The notes beneath the pieces are model-generated. The model saw only the letters and a list, made by a program, of their open reading frames with translations, searched no databases and was not told where the DNA came from. A stretch of DNA of 22,903 bases from Clostridia bacterium (GTDB lineage Bacteria; Bacillota; Clostridia; Oscillospirales; UBA644), in NCBI GenBank assembly GCA_014872655.1, contig WHHJ01000033.1, positions 1-22,903 on the forward strand. The letters run 5' to 3'. Positions within the stretch are counted from its first letter, which is position 1, and every line of letters starts with the position of its first letter. Positions 14,476 to 20,685 of this stretch are shown in pieces. Made by a program: the position numbers and the translations under genes.

Positions 14476-15165
14476 TCAAACATCTCCTCTACTATTTTGT
14501 TGCTCTAAAAAATCACAGACTTCGTCTAAATCCGAAAAAACACGATATGTACATTGCCGCAAAGCTTCGTCCGGCTGTTTATAATCCGGCACCATGACGG
14601 CAAAAGCACCGGCCCGATGCGCGGCACGGATACCGTTCTCCGAATCCTCCAAAACAATACAATGCCCAATATCCGCTTTTATTTTTTTCGCTGCAGCTAA
14701 AAAGATATCCGGTTCGGGTTTGCTTTTTTCCACCTCGTCACCACATACCACCGCATCAAAAACATCGGTCAACTGAGCCAAAGACATGTACCAATTCACG
14801 CGCGCGCGATCACTTGACGTTGCCACGGCGATCGGAATCTGCCGGGACTTTAAATAATCAATCAGATGGTGCAACCCTTTTTTGGGACGAAGACCATAGG
14901 TTCGAATATTTTCCTCAGCCAGCTGCAAACGTCTTTTCCGGATTGGATAAAACGGAAAATCTTCGCCAAAAAGTCCTTTAAAATAAGCTTCGCCGGCTTC
15001 AGCGTTTAATCCGATCGCGCCGACGACCTGCTGTTTGGACACCTCATACCCGAATTCACGAGCAGCCGGCGGCCATGTTTCGGTATAAACGGTTTCGGTA
15101 TCAAACATCAACCCGTCCATATCAAAAATCACGCCCGCCAACGGAGTCTGTTCTATAAAAATCAT
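14476..15165 (-). CDS. HAD superfamily hydrolase, beta-phosphoglucomutase-like
   Basis: 229 aa, class I cap. Motif I FDMDGLMFD with nucleophile D15 and acid/base D17, motif II ATSSDR (T116/S117), Lys149 in SKPEPD, motif III VLEDSENGIRAA (E173, D174). The DMDGL(M/I)FDTE form is typical of beta-PGM-like phosphatases and sugar-phosphate phosphatases such as YqaB/YcsE relatives; the exact substrate is not readable. The ATG at 15165 is preceded by TAGGA at about 7 nt, and lies 13 bp after the ASRT stop. Operon partner of htpG, perhaps only for expression. Confidence 0.9.
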   Translation of the reverse strand: MIFIEQTPLAGVIFDMDGLMFDTETVYTETWPPAAREFGYEVSKQQVVGAIGLNAEAGEAYFKGLFGEDFPFYPIRKRRLQLAEENIRTYGLRPKKGLHHLIDYLKSRQIPIAVATSSDRARVNWYMSLAQLTDVFDAVVCGDEVEKSKPEPDIFLAAAKKIKADIGHCIVLEDSENGIRAAHRAGAFAVMVPDYKQPDEALRQCTYRVFSDLDEVCDFLEQQNSRGDV

Positions 15166-15178
15166 GCAAATCCTACCT

Positions 15179-15538
15179 TTAATATGCTATTGTTGTCATC
15201 AATGCCATTTCAGACTGCGCCGTATCTAACCGGGTATACTGGCATACGACCTCGACATTGGACTCTACCAACACGGCATACGGCGTATCTTTCGGAACCG
15301 GCTGTCCGTCCTGATTCAGTAATTTATCCATACGGATATGATGGGTACGCATGGAACCGCATTCTGCAACAAAGCCCGTCATCGGATCTCTGTCCTGGAA
15401 AAATAACGTGATTTGAATCACTGCATTTTGCTGCGAAGTGTTCAAGACGCAAATTGCCTCATGACTGACTTGCTTGTTCCAGTTAGAATCAAAATAACAA
15501 TCGGCGATAAGCCATTCTTTTTTTCCATATACTTTCAC
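15179..15538 (-). CDS. Sensory rhodopsin transducer (ASRT) family protein
   Basis: 119 aa. The sequence closely follows the ASRT-type fold family (Anabaena sensory rhodopsin transducer, Pfam PF07100): KKEWLIADCYFD, SHEAICVLNTS (25-35), ITLFFQDRDPM, THHIRMDKL, PKDTPYAVLVES (82-93) and the C-terminal QYTRLDTAQSEMALMTTIAY. Many heterotrophic bacteria carry members without any rhodopsin, where they may bind sugars or DNA; its role here is unknown. The start is GTG at 15538 with GGAGGG 6 nt upstream. A longer frame to 15610 is rejected because it runs over this gene's own promoter (-10 at 15569-15574). First gene of a unit that continues into the HAD and htpG genes. Confidence 0.88.
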   Translation of the reverse strand: MKVYGKKEWLIADCYFDSNWNKQVSHEAICVLNTSQQNAVIQITLFFQDRDPMTGFVAECGSMRTHHIRMDKLLNQDGQPVPKDTPYAVLVESNVEVVCQYTRLDTAQSEMALMTTIAY

Positions 15539-15568
15539 GGATATCCCTCCGAATTTCAAGATATATTT

Positions 15569-15597
15569 AGTATACCACTTTTTTCCCTTTTTTTCAA
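15569..15597 (-). promoter_or_regulatory. Promoter of the ASRT-HAD-htpG operon
   Basis: On the minus strand: TTGAAA (15597-15592), 17-bp spacer, TATACT (15574-15569), predicted start near 15562, leaving about 24 nt to the GTG. It is back to back with the plus-strand promoter at 15605; the two -35 hexamers are 7 bp apart. No CIRCE element (TTAGCACTC repeat) was seen, so HrcA control is not indicated. Confidence 0.8.
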
Positions 15598-15604
15598 GCC
15601 CGAC

Positions 15605-15633
15605 TTGCAATTTACAAAATCGTGTGGTATACT
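15605..15633 (+). promoter_or_regulatory. Promoter of the HAD-acetyltransferase operon
   Basis: TTGCAA (15605-15610), 17-bp spacer, extended -10 TGGTATACT (TATACT at 15628-15633), predicted start near 15640. This excludes a start at 15622 for the HAD gene. Confidence 0.8.
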
Positions 15634-15663
15634 GAAAAAAACAAAAAATGCGGAGAAAAAGAA

Positions 15664-16332
15664 ATGAAAAAAATTAAAGGAGTTATCTTTGATCTGGACG
15701 GAACGCTGTTAGACACGATCCAGGATATCGCATCCAGCGTCAACGCCGTCTTGCATCAACATGGATTGAAAGAATACACCGTACAGGATTATAAAAACTT
15801 TGTCGGAAGCGGCGCAAAAGTACTGATCGAACGCGCAACAGGATCTCAGGACGACGCGGTTACGTTGCCGATTCTGAATGAATACAAACAGTATTATGCA
15901 CAACACTCTGCAGATACCACCGTTCCCTATCCGGGAATTCCAGAAATGCTGGCCACCCTATCCAAGGACTACCAGCTTGCCGTATTATCCAACAAGCCCC
16001 ATTCGGATACGGAAGCTTTGATTCAAAAATACTTTCAGCAAATCCCTTTTTGCTGCGTATACGGACAGCGTGACGGATTCCCGAGGAAACCGGACCCCGC
16101 CGGGATCTTGAAAATCATAGAAGAAATGCAGCTGAGTGCGGATGAAATTGCCTATGTGGGGGACTCTGAAAACGACATTTTAGCTGCCAACAATGCCCAT
16201 GTTTTTGCAATCGGCGTGTTGTGGGGCTTTCGGACAAAAGACCAGATCCAAGCGGCAGGCTCTTGTCAGGCATTCTGCAAACATCCAGACGAAATGATCG
16301 CAATCTTAGAGGAGGAGAATCGTGTTAGATAA
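15664..16332 (+). CDS. HAD hydrolase, phosphoglycolate phosphatase (Gph)-like
   Basis: 222 aa. Motif I VIFDLDGTLLDT (D10, D12), motif II LSNKPH (S109), K142 in RKPDPAG, motif III YVGDSENDILAA (D167, D171). The full set matches the Gph/PgmB-like HAD group, which clears 2-phosphoglycolate or other small phosphate esters; which one is not readable. The ATG at 15664 has GGAG 8 nt upstream; the frame extends to 15622 but that is within the promoter. It overlaps the next gene by 11 bp, so both are made together, and it is divergent from the htpG operon, which also contains a HAD gene of a different subgroup. Confidence 0.92.
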   Translation: MKKIKGVIFDLDGTLLDTIQDIASSVNAVLHQHGLKEYTVQDYKNFVGSGAKVLIERATGSQDDAVTLPILNEYKQYYAQHSADTTVPYPGIPEMLATLSKDYQLAVLSNKPHSDTEALIQKYFQQIPFCCVYGQRDGFPRKPDPAGILKIIEEMQLSADEIAYVGDSENDILAANNAHVFAIGVLWGFRTKDQIQAAGSCQAFCKHPDEMIAILEEENRVR

Positions 16333-16882
16333 TAAACTTTCCAACCAGGCATTTACCTATGATCTTACAAATCCCCAAATGCGAGAAGAGCTGATACACG
16401 CCAGAAAACTGGTTCAGCAACTGAATCGCGTAGACGTAGACAACGAAACCGAAAAACAAAAAATTCTGGCACAATTATTCGGGGCTGTCGGGGAGGGTTC
16501 AGATATCAATCCCCCGTTCTACTGTGATTTCGGCTCTCACATTTTTATCGGAAAAAACTTTTTTGCCAATTATAACTGCACTATTTTGGACATTGCCCCG
16601 GTACATATCGGAGACAACTGCCTGTTCGCACCCAATGTAGCACTTTACACGGCTGGCCACCCGATGCAATTGAAAGACAGGCTGGACAATATTGGAACCG
16701 GCGCTCCGATTACCATCGGTAACGGGGTGTGGATCGGAGGGAGTTCCATTATTTTAGCGGGCGTTACCATAGGCGATAATGCCGTTATCGGAGCCGGCAG
16801 CGTGGTAACCCGTGATGTTCCTAAAAACGCGGTCGTGGCAGGCAATCCGGCCAAAATCATCCGTTATATCGAAAACGAATAA
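16322..16882 (+). CDS. Sugar O-acetyltransferase, LacA/Maa-like
   Basis: 186 aa, hexapeptide-repeat (left-handed beta-helix) acetyltransferase. An N-terminal helical region (REELIHARKLVQQLN) precedes repeats such as IAPVHIGDNCLFAPNV, ITIGNGVWIGGSSIILAGVTIGDNAVIGAGSVV, with the catalytic His113 in YTAGHP and the closing NPAKIIR. It transfers acetyl from acetyl-CoA to a sugar hydroxyl (galactoside or maltose type in named relatives); the substrate here is unknown. The start is GTG at 16322, with AGGAGG 6-8 nt upstream inside the HAD gene. An intrinsic terminator follows at 16945. Confidence 0.93.
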   Translation: MLDNKLSNQAFTYDLTNPQMREELIHARKLVQQLNRVDVDNETEKQKILAQLFGAVGEGSDINPPFYCDFGSHIFIGKNFFANYNCTILDIAPVHIGDNCLFAPNVALYTAGHPMQLKDRLDNIGTGAPITIGNGVWIGGSSIILAGVTIGDNAVIGAGSVVTRDVPKNAVVAGNPAKIIRYIENE

Positions 16883-16944
16883 GGAACAAAACTGCGCTTT
16901 TTAACCCACAAGTGCAAAATCTGTTTTGCTATATCATAGAAAAG

Positions 16945-16984
16945 AAATCAAACAGGCAGATTTTTCTGTGTGTTTGATTTTTTT
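16945..16984 (+). terminator. Intrinsic terminator after the acetyltransferase
   Basis: Outer stem AAATCAAACA (16945-16954) with TGTTTGATTT (16971-16980), inner CAGA-TTTT-TCTG, followed by a run of T (to 16984). Strong rho-independent form, 62 bp after the stop. Confidence 0.87.
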
Positions 16985-17007
16985 AAACAACAAAATGGCC
17001 TACCCCC

Positions 17008-17036
17008 TTGACATATATAGATTGTCGATATATAAT
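17008..17036 (+). promoter_or_regulatory. Fully consensus sigma-A promoter of the padR operon
   Basis: TTGACA (17008-17013), 17-bp spacer, TATAAT (17031-17036): both hexamers and the spacing are perfect. Such a promoter should be held by a repressor; two palindromes overlap or follow it (17014-17032 and 17044-17054). Confidence 0.9.
17014..17032. promoter_or_regulatory. Quasi-palindrome, probable PadR operator in the promoter spacer
   Basis: TATATAGA-TTG-TCGATATA: 8-bp arms with one mismatch and a 3-bp centre, covering the whole spacer and entering the -10. PadR proteins commonly autorepress through AT-rich dyads of this kind; binding here would occlude RNA polymerase. Assignment is by position and family habit. 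Confidence 0.6.
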
Positions 17037-17043
17037 AATTATA

Positions 17044-17054
17044 TAGATGATCTA
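17044..17054. promoter_or_regulatory. Second dyad in the padR leader
   Basis: TAGAT-G-ATCTA, a perfect 11-bp palindrome, at about the predicted transcription start. It resembles the left half of the upstream dyad (TATAGA) and could be a second PadR half-site pair. Short, so chance cannot be excluded. Confidence 0.35.
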
Positions 17055-17075
17055 CATAATGAAAGGATGTTGAGT

Positions 17076-17414
17076 ATGGAGCAGTCTCCGATTACAGGAA
17101 ATACAGAAATGTTGATCTTAAAACTATTGCAAGAACAGGATATGTACGGATACCAGATGATTGAAGAACTTTCACGGCGGTCAAACAAGACCTTTGAACT
17201 CAAAGCAGGTACCCTATATCCGTTACTACACCTGTTAGAACAAAAACATTACCTGGAATCATACAACGGACAATCAACGGCCGGAAAGCCTCGAAAATAC
17301 TATCGGATTACAAAAAAAGGGAATGCTCAACTGCAGATCAGGCAAAAAGAATGGGCAACATATCACACAGCGATTAACCAAGTGCTTGCGGGAGGTGAAA
17401 AAGGTGGCATATAA
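17076..17414 (+). CDS. PadR family transcriptional regulator
   Basis: 112 aa. Winged-helix PadR domain: NTEMLILKLLQEQDMYGYQMIEELSRRS, FELKAGTLYPLLHLLEQKHYLES, then the wing AGKPRKYYRITKKGNAQL; it lacks the long C-terminal helix region, so it belongs to the short PadR-s2 type. The start is ATG at 17076, with AAAGG 9 nt upstream; the ATG at 17067 sits in the SD itself and the still longer frame to 16926 crosses the promoter. It overlaps the next start by 11 bp. PadR beside a HAAS-domain membrane gene is a common Firmicute pair in which PadR controls the membrane gene. Confidence 0.94.
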   Translation: MEQSPITGNTEMLILKLLQEQDMYGYQMIEELSRRSNKTFELKAGTLYPLLHLLEQKHYLESYNGQSTAGKPRKYYRITKKGNAQLQIRQKEWATYHTAINQVLAGGEKGGI

Positions 17415-17658
17415 CTCGCCCGAAGAATATCTTTCAGCGGTTCAAAAGCAAATTCGCTGGAAACGTGCGCAAAAGGTCGTGCTTGAAGAACTAAGGCAAC
17501 ATATAGACGATCAAGTTGACACTTTTATTAGCCAAGGAATGAACAGGCAGGAAGCAATTCAACATGCTATTGTACAAATGGGCGACCCCATAACAGTAGG
17601 ATTGGAACTGGATCGTATACATCGTCCTAAAACAGATTTCGGACTTCTTTTTTTTTGA
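17404..17658 (+). CDS. HAAS-domain fragment (5' piece of the broken FtsW-like gene)
   Basis: 84 codons from GTG 17404 (GGGAGG 8 nt upstream, inside padR) to the TGA at 17656. The motif NSPEEYLSAVQKQIRWK, then LEELRQHIDDQV and AIVQMGDPITVGLELDRIHRPKTDF, is the alpha-helical HAAS prefix that precedes membrane domains beside PadR regulators. It ends exactly where the T9 run begins the frame change. If taken as a real short protein it would be soluble. Confidence 0.7.
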   Translation: MAYNSPEEYLSAVQKQIRWKRAQKVVLEELRQHIDDQVDTFISQGMNRQEAIQHAIVQMGDPITVGLELDRIHRPKTDFGLLFF

Positions 17659-18275
17659 CCATTGGGCTGATAACTATCGGGGTTTTATCCTCTTTCTTGA
17701 TGAACAGTTCTTTGTTTTCAGTACAAAAGATCATCGGATTTTGTTTGGGAGCAGGTTTGGCGCTTGTCCTGTATTTTTCGGATTATACGGTGTTGTTTCG
17801 CTATCCTAAAATTTTATATATGGGATATACGGTTCTTGCCTTGCTTTTATCTGCCTTTGAACTGCGCAACGGCATCTACGCCCGAGGATACAGTTTTGCT
17901 TTTTATCTGATGTTGTTCTACCCTGTTTTACTCGTAGGAATGCTGTATTATTTTAAAAACAGCGACAACCATTATCGGACCACTTTCTATGTATTATGTC
18001 TTTGCGTGCCGATTGCCTTATCTGTGGTTCATCAATCGCTTGCCGCCTTTATCCTGCTGACCCTTTCTTCCTGTTTTTTATATTATTACGGATTACAAAA
18101 AAATGGCTGCCTTATGACCTGCTTTCTGTGTGTATCTTCGGCTCGTCGATTCTGCTTAGTATCGGGATTTTTATCGTATATGCACAGACAGATTTCTTTG
18201 GCAAACCACTCTTTACAACAATCCAGTCCTGGGAGCAACTTGACTTCCTGCCTATCTATCAAAATGCAGCGCTGA
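17655..18275 (+). CDS. Membrane fragment (middle piece of the broken FtsW-like gene)
   Basis: Opens at TTG 17655 (overlapping the previous TGA as TTGA, with no SD) and carries about five hydrophobic segments, for example IGLITIGVLSSFLM, IIGFCLGAGLALVLYF and FYLMLFYPVLLVGMLYYF. Its meaningful part ends near the A7 run at 18097-18103; after that it reads SSARRFCL and similar, unlike a membrane protein, while the next frame becomes hydrophobic. Separate translation looks unlikely without the upstream piece. Confidence 0.5.
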   Translation: MTIGLITIGVLSSFLMNSSLFSVQKIIGFCLGAGLALVLYFSDYTVLFRYPKILYMGYTVLALLLSAFELRNGIYARGYSFAFYLMLFYPVLLVGMLYYFKNSDNHYRTTFYVLCLCVPIALSVVHQSLAAFILLTLSSCFLYYYGLQKNGCLMTCFLCVSSARRFCLVSGFLSYMHRQISLANHSLQQSSPGSNLTSCLSIKMQR

Positions 18276-18688
18276 TCGGAGAAAGTATGGTCAAAATCAA
18301 TCCGGAAACAACCGAGTACCTTTATGACCACCCGATTGCCTTATTGATTCAACGATACGGACGAATTTCCGCCGCGTTGCTGCTTGTTTTATTTAGTCTT
18401 TTGTTATTTTTATTGTTTAAAAGGCTCAAAAGACAAAATACAGAAATCGGGAAAATCTTTACGGGAATCATCCTGCTGATGTTGACCCTGCAAACGGTTC
18501 TGGCTGTTTTATCCGACACAGGGTTGATTCCAGACGGGTTGATGAATCTTCCGTTTGTAATAACCGGCGGAACTTTTTTTATTTACGATATGTGCTTAAT
18601 CGGATTTCTTCTTTCCGTGACTCGTAATGAAAGCATCGCCAAAGACTGGATTACATTAAAAAACAGAGGAGGAAATGAAAATGTCTGA
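17996..18688 (+). CDS. FtsW/RodA-like C-terminal fragment
   Basis: Frame entered after the A7 run; the part from about 18098 matches the SEDS C-terminal half: WLPYDLLSVCIFGSSILLSIGIF, an extracellular region with GKPLFTTIQSW and IYQNAALIGES, then ALLLVLFSLLLFLLFKRLK, GIILLMLTLQTVLAVLSDTG and NLPFVITGGTFFIYDMCLIGFLLSV. The ATG at 17996 has no SD and its first 32 codons are off-frame for the intact gene. It overlaps the vanZ-like start by 8 bp. Confidence 0.6.
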   Translation: MSLRADCLICGSSIACRLYPADPFFLFFILLRITKKWLPYDLLSVCIFGSSILLSIGIFIVYAQTDFFGKPLFTTIQSWEQLDFLPIYQNAALIGESMVKINPETTEYLYDHPIALLIQRYGRISAALLLVLFSLLLFLLFKRLKRQNTEIGKIFTGIILLMLTLQTVLAVLSDTGLIPDGLMNLPFVITGGTFFIYDMCLIGFLLSVTRNESIAKDWITLKNRGGNENV

Positions 18689-19289
18689 CATCTTAGAATA
18701 CATCCTCAATATGATCCCGTATATGCTGCTCGCGCTTCCGATCATTCTTGTTACACGGATCATTGCTTTTTTCTTACATAAAAAGAAAAACATCTCGACT
18801 ACGTGGGAACATGAGGTCGCGATCTGCTTGTTTCTGCTGTTTATTGTCGGATTGGCCTCACAAACAATTATTCCTAAATTTGAAATAGCCGGAAATGAAA
18901 TCCATATTCTCCATACCGGTATTTCGGGACGAATCAATTTCATTCCGGGACAAGTTTTTGCAGACACCTGGCAAGCCTTCAACAACGGTTATCCAAGTTA
19001 TTTTATCATTAACTTTCTGGGCAATATCGGCATGTTTATCCCAATCGGTTTTTTGGTTCCGCTTTTGTGGAATCGTTCGTCTGTCAAAAAAATTGCTCTG
19101 ATTGCCTTGAGCATTTCTTTATTCATTGAAATCTGCCAAATTCCCCAAGCACGCGGATCGGACGTGGATGATTTGTGGTTAAACACCCTGGGCGGCGTCA
19201 TCGGAGCGCTCCTTTATTACGGGCTGACCAAGATCCCCGCTTTGGATAGAGCAGCTACAAAATTTAAAATGAAGCGAAACCATTTTTGA
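18681..19289 (+). CDS. VanZ-like family membrane protein
   Basis: 202 aa with about five membrane helices. The family core is present: INFLGNIGMFIPIGFLVPLLW, SLFIEICQ with the conserved Glu, and RGSDVDDLWLNTLGGVIGALLYY (conserved Asp pair). VanZ-like proteins are associated with teicoplanin resistance in VanA clusters, but most chromosomal members have unknown envelope roles; no other van genes are seen. The ATG at 18681 has AGGAGG 8 nt upstream; an ATG at 18675 is only 2 nt from it and is rejected. Last gene of the padR operon, ending in the terminator at 19293. Confidence 0.9.
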   Translation: MSDILEYILNMIPYMLLALPIILVTRIIAFFLHKKKNISTTWEHEVAICLFLLFIVGLASQTIIPKFEIAGNEIHILHTGISGRINFIPGQVFADTWQAFNNGYPSYFIINFLGNIGMFIPIGFLVPLLWNRSSVKKIALIALSISLFIEICQIPQARGSDVDDLWLNTLGGVIGALLYYGLTKIPALDRAATKFKMKRNHF

Positions 19290-19292
19290 TAT

Positions 19293-19337
19293 AAAAAAGC
19301 AGAGACGGATATAACAGATATCACGCTCTGCTTTTTT
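19293..19337 (+). terminator. Terminator after the vanZ-like gene
   Basis: AAAAAAGCAGAG (19293-19304) pairs with CTCTGCTTTTTT (19326-19337), then ATTTTTTT. The inner loop can pair further (GATAT with ATATC). Strong rho-independent form. Confidence 0.88.
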
Positions 19338-19437
19338 ATTTTTTTAATCCAATCATCTTAACAATGGCTTCTTTTCCCCATATGTAAACAGGTAAAGTCG
19401 ATGTCATGCTTTCTCTACACAAATTGTCGAACCTTGA

Positions 19438-19446
19438 CATACTATA
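19438..19446 (+). promoter_or_regulatory. Candidate sporulation (mother-cell sigma) -10 of the cotJ operon
   Basis: CATACTATA fits the sigma-K -10 (CATAnnnTA) and is one base from the sigma-E form CATACAAT. An AC lies 17 bp upstream (19419-19420), possible for sigma-K. A second CATACGAT at 19475-19482 is also sigma-E-like. cotJ is sigma-E driven in Bacillus subtilis. About 60 nt to the first ATG. Confidence 0.4.
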
Positions 19447-19506
19447 GTAATAGCCGAAACACAAGCAGACAATCATACGATTGAAAAGAAAGGAAGACCA
19501 ACACCA

Positions 19507-19752
19507 ATGACAGACCATTTATTCATGCGTGACGAGGACGGCGTAGCGGCTATCCAATTGCCGGTGGCTGAATGCACGGGATACACCTGTTTAGACAGCC
19601 AAACGGTTCCGCTGGCAATGATTTATGTTCCGATGCAAAAATATAAGAATCGTTATTCTCCGGAACAAGCACTTTCGGTGGGGACGTTGTTCGAAGATTT
19701 GAACAAACCGTTTCTCGGGAAAAACACAAAATGGGAGGACGGAAAACAATGA
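19507..19752 (+). CDS. cotJA: Spore coat associated protein CotJA
   Basis: 81 aa. Family core in the middle: PLAMIYVPMQKYKNRYSPEQALSVGTLFEDLNKPFLG, matching the CotJA form LAxAYVPxQ...Y.PexALxxGTxFPxLxxPF. Predicted component of the inner spore coat in the mother cell, made with CotJB and CotJC. AAAGGAAG lies upstream of the ATG. It overlaps cotJB by 4 bp (ATGA). The N-terminal 35 residues are less conserved. No regulator besides a sporulation-type promoter element is visible. Confidence 0.92.
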   Translation: MTDHLFMRDEDGVAAIQLPVAECTGYTCLDSQTVPLAMIYVPMQKYKNRYSPEQALSVGTLFEDLNKPFLGKNTKWEDGKQ

Positions 19753-19994
19753 CAGATAAAGATCGGTTGCTCAAACAACTATCCGAATATTATTTTGCAA
19801 AATATGAAACAGAGCTGTTTCTGGACACCCATCCAACCAATAAAACCGCCTTACAGGCCCGCGAAAAGTACAGAGAAAAATACGATCAGCTTTTAGAAGA
19901 ATATCAACAAAAGTATAATATGCTATCGACCAATGCAAAAGGAAAAAATGAAGATCGCTGGACGTGGATAGACGATCCGTGGCCATGGGACTGA
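19749..19994 (+). CDS. cotJB: Spore coat protein CotJB
   Basis: 81 aa. Characteristic pattern: LLKQLSEYYFAKYETELFLDTHPTNKTAL, a helical hairpin with EYQQKYNML, and the C-terminal Trp/Pro tail TWIDDPWPWD, all typical of CotJB. The ATG at 19749 overlaps the cotJA stop and has GGAGG 10 nt upstream; an upstream in-frame ATG at 19731 lacks an SD. Coupled translation with cotJA fits the fixed stoichiometry of the operon. Spore coat assembly in the mother cell. Confidence 0.93.
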   Translation: MTDKDRLLKQLSEYYFAKYETELFLDTHPTNKTALQAREKYREKYDQLLEEYQQKYNMLSTNAKGKNEDRWTWIDDPWPWD

Positions 19995-20011
19995 AGGAGG
20001 AATAAAACCGA

Positions 20012-20608
20012 ATGTTTAATTATGAAAAAAGATTACAATACCCTATCCATATCAAAACGCCAAACCCCGCAATGGCAAAATTCATTATATCGCAGTATGG
20101 CGGCGCAAACGGGGAACTGGGCGCATCATTGCGGTATTTGAGCCAACGCTATACCATGCCGTATGAAGAGCTGAAAGCCGCGCTCAATGACATCGGCACA
20201 GAGGAAATCGGGCATTTTGAAATGGTGGGAACCATTGTTCACCAGTTGATGCGAGGATTGAGTGAAGAAGAAATCAAAAACAGCCCTGTAGCGGATTATT
20301 TTATTGACCATACGGCAGGGATTTATCCCATGGCAGCGGGCGGAACCCCGTTCTCGACCGAAATGATCGCATGTTCCGGCGATACGATCGCTGATCTGAG
20401 TGAAAACCTGGCAGCAGAACAAAAAGCCCGGTTGACCTATGATAATATTTTGCGTTTTGCAGATGATCCGGACGTACGCGATCCGATTCGATTCCTTCGG
20501 GAACGCGAATTGGTACATTACCAGCGCTTTGGAGAATGCCTGAGATTGGTTCAGGACAGACTGAACTGTAAAAACTTTTACGCATTTAATCCTTCTTTTG
20601 ATAAATAG
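20012..20608 (+). CDS. cotJC: CotJC, manganese-catalase family spore coat protein
   Basis: 198 aa, four-helix manganese catalase fold. Dimanganese ligands by pattern: E35 in GELGASLRYLSQ, E65 and H68 in EEIGHFEMV, E136 in LAAEQKAR, H169 in RERELVHYQRFGE; all five are present, so catalase-like peroxide removal is possible. AAGGAGG lies about 11 nt before the ATG, 17 bp after cotJB. In spores it belongs to the inner coat. Followed by a bidirectional terminator. Family length about 190 aa, so it is complete. Confidence 0.95.
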   Translation: MFNYEKRLQYPIHIKTPNPAMAKFIISQYGGANGELGASLRYLSQRYTMPYEELKAALNDIGTEEIGHFEMVGTIVHQLMRGLSEEEIKNSPVADYFIDHTAGIYPMAAGGTPFSTEMIACSGDTIADLSENLAAEQKARLTYDNILRFADDPDVRDPIRFLRERELVHYQRFGECLRLVQDRLNCKNFYAFNPSFDK

Positions 20609-20642
20609 AAAACCTTTATATCAGACATATACCCACTAACAA

Positions 20643-20676
20643 AAATCCGGAATGCGACTTTCTGCATTCCGGATTT
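20643..20676. terminator. Bidirectional terminator between cotJC and GNAT
   Basis: AAATCCGGAATGC (20643-20655) with GCATTCCGGATTT (20664-20676), 13 bp, loop of 8. On the minus strand the stem is followed by TTTTTGTT (good T-run); on the plus strand only by AACT. It serves the GNAT gene best and may help cotJC. Confidence 0.82.
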
Positions 20677-20685
20677 AACTATTGA

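Larger units (their letters stand above)
17404..18688 (+). pseudogene. HAAS-domain FtsW/RodA-like membrane protein, frame broken twice
   Basis: Joined across two -1 frame changes this gives about 428 aa: an N-terminal HAAS/permease-prefix helix bundle (1-80), then about nine to ten membrane helices ending in LIPDGLMNLPFVITGGTFFIYDMCLI, which fits the last part of SEDS proteins (FtsW/RodA/SpoVE). The first change is at the T9 run 17648-17656, where frame 0 ends in TGA at 17656; the second at the A7 run 18097-18103. Each needs one extra base, or a -1 slip at U-UUU-UUU and A-AAA-AAU. In relatives, as I recall them, HAAS and SEDS parts are one protein. Reading: a decayed or mis-assembled gene, or less likely slippage. 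Co-transcribed with padR and vanZ-like. Confidence 0.75.

Noticed and set aside
18681..19289. Glycopeptide resistance cluster
   Set aside because: Only a VanZ-like gene is present; there is no vanH, vanA/B, vanX or VanRS two-component pair.
19434..19439. TTGACA before cotJA as a sigma-A -35
   Set aside because: No acceptable -10 lies 15-19 bp downstream (it reads around TAGCCGAAAC), and it overlaps a better sporulation-type -10.
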